Below, one piece after another: positions 6,896-10,579 of a stretch of 10,579 nt of DNA (positions within the stretch are counted from its first letter, which is position 1; the number at the start of each line of letters is the position of its first letter). A program made the position numbers and the translations under genes. The stretch spans positions 1 through 10,579 of the forward strand of contig JAHLLU010000044.1 of NCBI GenBank assembly GCA_020444005.1, read 5' to 3'. The notes under the pieces are model-generated. The model was not told the origin of the DNA. It worked only from the letters and a program-made list of their open reading frames with translations, and searched no databases. The DNA is from an archaeon (lineage in GTDB: Archaea > Thermoproteota > Bathyarchaeia > TCS64).

Positions 6896-7846
6896 ATGTC
6901 TTTCAAGGTACAAGATACCGTTATCGAACCGGGAACTACCGATAGAGGCTATGTAAAGATCGGTGATGCCTCAACCCACGAAGTAAAACTCCCATATATC
7001 GTGATAAATGGAGCAAAAAAAGGACCAACCGTAACTATTCTTGGAGGCGTTCATGCCGTTGAATGTGCCCCAGTAGAAGCAATATACAGACTAGCTGAGA
7101 AAATCAGTCCGGATCAGCTTTCGGGTACCTTAATACTGGTGCCAATCGTAAACACAGAGGGGTTCCACGCCCGGAAGCCATATCATAACCAACTGGACCA
7201 CTTGAACCAGAACAAGGTTTTCCCGGGAGACCCAGAGGCATCCATCACCAAACGTGTAGCCTATCATGTCTTTGAGCACTTTGTAAGTAAATCAGATGTA
7301 CTGGTTGACGCTCACAGCGCAGATCTCGGTGAGGATGTAACAAGGGGAATATTCGTATACAAGACCGATAACAAGAAACTCTTCGACAAAATGGTGGAGC
7401 TGGCATCACTCTACAATCCAGCCTTGATAGAAACAACAAACATATCTGGAAACACAGGGGAGGCTGTTAACAAGTATGGCATTCCTTGTCTAATGATTGA
7501 GTCGGGAGCACCGTACCCCATCAGAGAGAAAGACGTAAAATATCACTACGATGGAGCAGTGAATCTACTTAGACATCTAGATATGCTTGAAGGAGAAACC
7601 GTCAGCTATCATCCGCCTCTTGATCCACCCAGTGAAAGAGTATGGGCAGTGAAAGGTGGTGTATGGCGGAGAAAAATCGAGGCAGGTCAGAGAGTTAAGA
7701 AAGGCGAGGAGCTTGGCACTGTTTGTAATCTATTAGGGGAGACCATTCAAACCGCTTATGCCCCTATGGATGGAGTGATTAGCTTCCTACGAGTCCATTA
7801 CTCAGTGAGTAGTGGAGACTCACTGTGCTGGGTAGCTAAAGCCTAA
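6896..7846 (+). CDS. Zinc-dependent deacylase of the succinylglutamate desuccinylase/aspartoacylase (AstE/AspA) family
   Basis: A 316-residue M14-like zinc amidohydrolase. Members remove acyl groups from amino-acid-like compounds, for example aspartoacylase, AstE and the DoeB/EutE deacetylase of ectoine breakdown. Visible zinc ligands are His53 and Glu56 in GGVHAVE and His140 in VDAHSAD. The substrate region has the VNTEGFHARKPYHNQ and LNQNKVFPGDP blocks that match the family's NP-A-x-R and DLNR-FPG motifs. Glu202 in CLMIESG is the expected catalytic Glu. Residues about 245-316 form the usual C-terminal beta-barrel (GVWRRKIEAGQRVKKGEELG ... GDSLCWVAKA). No signal peptide is seen. It lies 38 bases after the M24 pair in the same direction, with its own likely promoter. 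That pairing with a metal-free M24 protein is what suggests a hydrolase-deacylase pathway. The acyl substrate cannot be told from the sequence. Confidence 0.9.
   Translation: MSFKVQDTVIEPGTTDRGYVKIGDASTHEVKLPYIVINGAKKGPTVTILGGVHAVECAPVEAIYRLAEKISPDQLSGTLILVPIVNTEGFHARKPYHNQLDHLNQNKVFPGDPEASITKRVAYHVFEHFVSKSDVLVDAHSADLGEDVTRGIFVYKTDNKKLFDKMVELASLYNPALIETTNISGNTGEAVNKYGIPCLMIESGAPYPIREKDVKYHYDGAVNLLRHLDMLEGETVSYHPPLDPPSERVWAVKGGVWRRKIEAGQRVKKGEELGTVCNLLGETIQTAYAPMDGVISFLRVHYSVSSGDSLCWVAKA
7803..7825. repeat. Perfect 8-bp inverted repeat with 7-base loop inside the deacylase 3' end
   Basis: CAGTGAGT (7803-7810) and ACTCACTG (7818-7825) are exact reverse complements around AGTGGAG, ending about 20 bases before the stop codon. 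In RNA it would form a compact hairpin. It encodes the end of the C-terminal barrel (SVSSGDSLC), so it may be chance; a role in message processing or ending is possible. Confidence 0.4.
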
Positions 7847-7847
7847 A

Positions 7848-7855
7848 CTCTTAAC
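7848..7855 (+). promoter_or_regulatory. Weak TATA-like element before the GH172-like gene
   Basis: CTCTTAAC is centred about 27 bases before the ATG at 7879, the right distance for a leaderless message, and no Shine-Dalgarno motif precedes that ATG. The match is poor, so the gene may instead be read from the deacylase promoter. Confidence 0.3.
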
Positions 7856-7878
7856 CAAAGAAGCCCCACTTATTTTCT

Positions 7879-9069
7879 ATGAAGTTCCTCGGATCACCTG
7901 ATTCTATCTATAAGGCGAAGAACTGGAAGACCAAGCAGATAAGCAGCCATGATCCTAGCCATGGAAACGCTGACTATGTAACAGTTGAACCCGACGAGAC
8001 CATCAAACTAGGTGAAATCAAGGGTAGCGGAGTCATCAGTAGAATATGGTTCGCGATAAACTCCGAGGACGAAAATATACTGCGTTACCTGCTTCTCAGG
8101 TTTAGCTGGGAAGAGGAGAAAACTCCAAGCGTCTATGCGCCTGTAGGTGATTTCTTTGGAGCCGGTTTCGCAGAATATGTACACCACTTTAACGCGATGC
8201 ATGGGATGACAAGCGGAGGCTTCTTCAGTTATTGGCCAATGCCATTCAAGGAAAAAGCAGTACTTGAGGTTGAAAACAGGAGCACTCACCCTGTAACCCA
8301 CCTTTACTACAATATTGAATATCATGATACTGAACTTGACGAGGATACACTCTATTTCCACTGCAGATACAATAGAGAGAACCCGACCGAGATAGATCAA
8401 AACTATACAATACTCAAAGCAAAGGGCAGAGGACACTATGCTGGCTGTGTACTAAATATGCAGAGCTATGATAAAGGAAGCCTGCTGATGCTTCAAGGTG
8501 ATGAGTTCATCACCGTTGACGATGACGAATACCCTAGCATCATAGGAACAGGCACTGAGGACTATTTTCAGGGAGGCTGGTTCTGGAACAAGGGCTCCTT
8601 TCAGGCGCCTTATCATGGGTTGACCGTGATGGATGAAGTGAATAGCAGATACAGCGCTTACAGGCTACACATACCTGATCCAATTCCATTCAAGAACACA
8701 ATATCAGTTGAGATAGAGCATGGACACGCCAATATGCTACAACAAGATTACAGCAGCGTAGCTTACTGGTACCAGACAGAGCCACACAGCGAGTTCGGGG
8801 AGATACAAGCAGAGGAAGCCTATCTCAAACCGATAGGTACAAAGGATGGAGCTTATCTGATGAGTGAAGTCGTTCAAGACACAGAAGTCAACAGAGAAAG
8901 AAGACAGGTAATATCTCAGGCAGCGAGACTCAGATTGGAGCTAAGGGAATCAAAAAAGAATGGAATTATTCCTGTGTGGTTTGATGGTGTTGATGAGTTG
9001 GATTTTATGAAATCTGATTTCACTGGATTAGAGAAATTGGTAAAATATATCATTAAACGTCGAAAATAA
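7879..9069 (+). CDS. DUF2961 / glycoside hydrolase family 172-like protein
   Basis: A 396-residue protein with the whole set of DUF2961 blocks: GNADYVTVEPDETIKLGEIK (29-48), GSGVISRIWFAI (49-60), APVGDFFGAGF (87-97), SYWPMPFKEKAVLEVEN (117-133), RGHYAGCVLNMQ (184-195), SIIGTGTEDYFQGGW (220-234) and YRLHIPDPIPFKNTISVEIEHG (261-282). DUF2961 was assigned to GH172 after members were shown to act on fructofuranosides and D-arabinofuranosides. The conserved Glu227 of GTGTEDYF is a likely active-site acid; I cannot place the second one with confidence. The fold is a double jelly roll that forms multimers. There is no signal peptide, so it should act inside the cell on imported or endogenous furanosides. 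It begins 32 bases after the deacylase gene in the same direction. Whether it belongs to the same pathway is open. Confidence 0.88.
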   Translation: MKFLGSPDSIYKAKNWKTKQISSHDPSHGNADYVTVEPDETIKLGEIKGSGVISRIWFAINSEDENILRYLLLRFSWEEEKTPSVYAPVGDFFGAGFAEYVHHFNAMHGMTSGGFFSYWPMPFKEKAVLEVENRSTHPVTHLYYNIEYHDTELDEDTLYFHCRYNRENPTEIDQNYTILKAKGRGHYAGCVLNMQSYDKGSLLMLQGDEFITVDDDEYPSIIGTGTEDYFQGGWFWNKGSFQAPYHGLTVMDEVNSRYSAYRLHIPDPIPFKNTISVEIEHGHANMLQQDYSSVAYWYQTEPHSEFGEIQAEEAYLKPIGTKDGAYLMSEVVQDTEVNRERRQVISQAARLRLELRESKKNGIIPVWFDGVDELDFMKSDFTGLEKLVKYIIKRRK

Positions 9070-9082
9070 GAGAGAACAGTTT

Positions 9083-9090
9083 TTTATAGA
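9083..9090 (+). promoter_or_regulatory. TATA-like box for phosphoglycerate kinase
   Basis: TTTATAGA within a longer T run lies 35-42 bases before the ATG at 9125, predicting a start near 9113 and a leader of about 12 bases. No clear Shine-Dalgarno motif is present. The T run just after the GH172-like stop codon may also end that message. Confidence 0.5.
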
Positions 9091-9124
9091 ACATACAGTG
9101 TAATGCGAACCACCGGGATACATC

Positions 9125-10339
9125 ATGGTATACGACTTTCTCACCCTTGATGATGTAGACTTAACAGGCAAGACCGTTTTCCTGCGAGCAGACATCAACA
9201 GCCCCCTTGACCCTAACTCCAAAAGGATACTGGATGCCACGCGGATACAGGCGGTTATACCAACCGTAAGAAGCCTCAAAGACACTAAGCTCATCATCGG
9301 GGCGCATCAAAGCCGACCCGGAAAATATGACTTTACGAGTCTAGAAAGCCACAGCAAGGTACTACAGATGTATCTGGAGCGCCCTGTCAAGTACACTAAT
9401 GATATTGTTGGAGAAGAAGCTCAGAAAGAAATTAAGGCATTGAAGAAAGGCGATGTCTTGGTACTCAACAACGTCAGAATGATGGAAGAAGAAAACAAGA
9501 AAGCACCAGTAGAAGAACTCCGAGACACAGAACTTGTTCAAACTCTAAGTAAATACGTAGACTACTTCGTAAACGATGCCTTCGCAGCAGCTCATAGAAG
9601 CCAAGCAAGCCTCGTGGGGCTCAGCAACGTGGTACCAATGTTAGCGGGTCGCCTCATGGAGCAAGAACTTAGGGCACTCAATAGGGTGCTGGATAAACCT
9701 GAACGCCCAAGCGTCTATCTTCTCGGTGGAGCCAAAGTCGATGACCGTATACCAGTAATCGACAGGGTTCTCAGAGATGATATTGCGGATAAGATACTAA
9801 TCGGTGGTCTTGTCGCAGACAGCTTCCAGATGGCAAGAGGCAAGATGAAGAAACGCTATGAAGAGCTAAACGAAGAGGAACTAAAACAGGTTGATGTCTG
9901 TAAAAATATTCTGGATAAGTATCCTAATCAGATCCAGTTACCGATGGATGTAGCCCTTGACGTTAAAGGTGAAAGAGTAGAGGTCTTCATAGACAGGATT
10001 ACTGAAGAGAAAAACATCTACGATATTGGGTTAAACACCATCGCTCAATACTGCAGCACCATCGAGAAATCTGAAACAGTAGTCGCAGAAGGCCCATTGG
10101 GGATGTTCGAGAGACGAGGATTCGACATCGGCACAAAGGAATTACTACGGTGTATGGCTCGCTGTAAGGGGTTCACAGTGGTGGGCGGAGGCCATATGGG
10201 GGCAATGGCGTCAATGCTTGGTATCAATGACCAGATGAGCCATGTATCCACAGGAGGAGGAGCCATGCTAAGTATGTTAGCCGGTGAGACACTACCAGTA
10301 GTAGCTGCCCTTGAAGGGTCTAAACAACGCTACGGGTAG
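9125..10339 (+). CDS. pgk: Phosphoglycerate kinase, archaeal type
   Basis: Transfers phosphate between 1,3-bisphosphoglycerate and ADP in glycolysis and gluconeogenesis; a monomeric or dimeric cytosolic two-domain enzyme. The length of 404 residues fits archaeal PGKs. The N-terminal substrate domain shows FLRADINSPL (19-28; Arg21, Asp23, Asn25), AHQSRPGK (60-67, for the usual HLGRP), LNNVRMMEEE (114-123) and VNDAFAAAHR (149-158). The C-terminal nucleotide domain shows LLGGAKVDDR (199-208), the segment EGPLGMFE (322-329), VGGGHMGAM (353-361) and STGGGAMLSMLAG (375-387). AHQSRPGK, GGAKVDDR and GGGHMGAM are features of the archaeal branch. It stands alone between a GH172-like gene and two tRNA genes, with its own promoter; no other glycolytic gene is in the window. 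Confidence 0.97.
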   Translation: MVYDFLTLDDVDLTGKTVFLRADINSPLDPNSKRILDATRIQAVIPTVRSLKDTKLIIGAHQSRPGKYDFTSLESHSKVLQMYLERPVKYTNDIVGEEAQKEIKALKKGDVLVLNNVRMMEEENKKAPVEELRDTELVQTLSKYVDYFVNDAFAAAHRSQASLVGLSNVVPMLAGRLMEQELRALNRVLDKPERPSVYLLGGAKVDDRIPVIDRVLRDDIADKILIGGLVADSFQMARGKMKKRYEELNEEELKQVDVCKNILDKYPNQIQLPMDVALDVKGERVEVFIDRITEEKNIYDIGLNTIAQYCSTIEKSETVVAEGPLGMFERRGFDIGTKELLRCMARCKGFTVVGGGHMGAMASMLGINDQMSHVSTGGGAMLSMLAGETLPVVAALEGSKQRYG

Positions 10340-10347
10340 ACATATCA

Positions 10348-10356
10348 TTTAATAAG
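10348..10356 (+). promoter_or_regulatory. TATA-like box for tRNA-Pro
   Basis: TTTAATAAG is centred about 30 bases before the first base of the tRNA at 10382, the distance expected for an archaeal promoter with a start at or just before the mature 5' end. Confidence 0.55.
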
Positions 10357-10381
10357 ATGTTAGCCCTTATCGGTTTGCGCT

Positions 10382-10458
10382 GGGACCGTGGTCAAGCTTG
10401 GTACGATACGCGGTTTGGGTCCGCGTGATCCCCGGTTCGAATCCGGGCGGTCCCACCA
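10382..10458 (+). tRNA. tRNA-Pro (UGG anticodon), CCA encoded
   Basis: All arms fold by eye. The acceptor GGGACCG pairs with CGGTCCC (10448-10454). The D arm is GTC/GAT, and the anticodon stem CGCGG/CCGCG encloses the loop TTTGGGT with anticodon TGG at 10416-10418. The variable region is TGATC, and the T arm CCCGG/CCGGG encloses TTCGAAT. The discriminator is A (10455), and CCA at 10456-10458 is encoded. No intron is present. It reads proline codons, mainly CCA and CCG by wobble. Confidence 0.96.
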
Positions 10459-10468
10459 TACACAAAAC

Positions 10469-10476
10469 ATTAAAAA
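10469..10476 (+). promoter_or_regulatory. TATA-like box for tRNA-Cys
   Basis: ATTAAAAA is centred 27 bases before the mature 5' end at 10500, exactly the archaeal spacing, so the tRNA-Cys gene is probably transcribed on its own rather than only as the tail of the tRNA-Pro transcript. Confidence 0.6.
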
Positions 10477-10499
10477 CTGTTCGTGTCTCTCATTGTTGC

Positions 10500-10575
10500 G
10501 CCGGGTTGGCTGAGCGGTTTAGGCGGCCGCCTGCAGAGCGGCTCCACGGGGGTTCGAATCCCTCGCCCGGCTCCA
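10500..10575 (+). tRNA. tRNA-Cys (GCA anticodon), CCA encoded
   Basis: The acceptor GCCGGGT pairs with GCCCGGC (10565-10571, one G-U pair). The anticodon stem GCCGC/GCGGC encloses the loop CTGCAGA with anticodon GCA at 10533-10535. The T arm GGGGG/CCCTC encloses TTCGAAT. The discriminator is T (10572), the base that cysteine tRNAs use as a main identity element, and CCA is encoded at 10573-10575. No intron is present. Confidence 0.96.
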
Positions 10576-10579
10576 TTTT
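10576..10579 (+). terminator. Start of a T run after tRNA-Cys (window edge)
   Basis: The window ends in TTTT directly after the encoded CCA. A T run is the usual archaeal termination signal, but only its first four bases are visible. Confidence 0.35.

Noticed and set aside
4518..7846. Naming the cluster outright doeA/doeB (ectoine degradation)
   Set aside because: The likeness is in family and layout only; no substrate residue was confirmed and the downstream pathway genes are absent from the window.
7948..7966. CCATG...CATGG near-palindrome early in the GH172-like gene
   Set aside because: Short arms with a long mismatched centre inside coding sequence; expected by chance.
8008..8436. A 142-codon open frame on the minus strand inside the GH172-like gene
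   Set aside because: Shadow of a gene whose own frame carries all the conserved DUF2961 blocks; composition is not protein-like and there is no start signal.
10340..10579. tRNA 3' ends as an integration (att) site of a mobile element
   Set aside because: No integrase gene, no repeated tRNA fragment and no phage-like genes are seen; the window ends directly after tRNA-Cys, so the far side cannot be judged.

Overview
The window reads as chromosomal DNA of an archaeon of moderate GC content. The evidence is an archaeal-type phosphoglycerate kinase, TATA-like boxes about 25-35 bases upstream of most first start codons, several apparently leaderless or short-leader genes, Shine-Dalgarno motifs mainly at leadered or operon-internal genes, and two tRNA genes each with its own TATA-like box and an encoded CCA. 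The general look resembles Asgard-type (for example Thorarchaeia-like) genomes, but that placement is a low-confidence impression. There is no sign of a mobile element, CRISPR array or phage gene, and no stretch above 300 bases lacks a gene.

Region 1 (1-2982, plus strand) is a tightly packed redox operon. It holds the 3' part of a one-cysteine BCP/PrxQ-like peroxiredoxin, a small FMN nitroreductase, and a 670-residue DUF255/YyaL-type protein with a thioredoxin-like domain carrying a CxxC motif. Gaps between genes are 4-6 bases. Region 2 (2985-3923, minus strand) holds an unrecognised 131-residue protein that converges on region 1 with 2 bases between stop codons, and a second, two-cysteine peroxiredoxin whose promoter argues for a TTG start nine bases inside the longest frame. 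A small VOC/glyoxalase-fold gene is divergent from it (4013-4396).

Region 3 (4518-9069, plus strand) is the most interesting part. Two tandem paralogues of the M24 'pita-bread' (creatinase/prolidase) family have both lost the metal-ligand set of true M24 peptidases, in different ways. A zinc-dependent AstE/AspA-family deacylase follows, then a DUF2961/GH172 glycosidase-like protein. A metal-free M24 hydrolase next to an AstE/AspA deacylase is the arrangement of bacterial ectoine degradation (DoeA-DoeB, also called EutD-EutE). I infer an analogous two-step hydrolase-deacylase system here, possibly with a heteromeric M24 pair. The substrate is not known, and the later ectoine-pathway genes (aminotransferase, dehydrogenase) are not in the window.

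Region 4 (9125-10579) holds the archaeal phosphoglycerate kinase, tRNA-Pro(UGG) and tRNA-Cys(GCA). The last four bases of the window are a T run that may begin a terminator.
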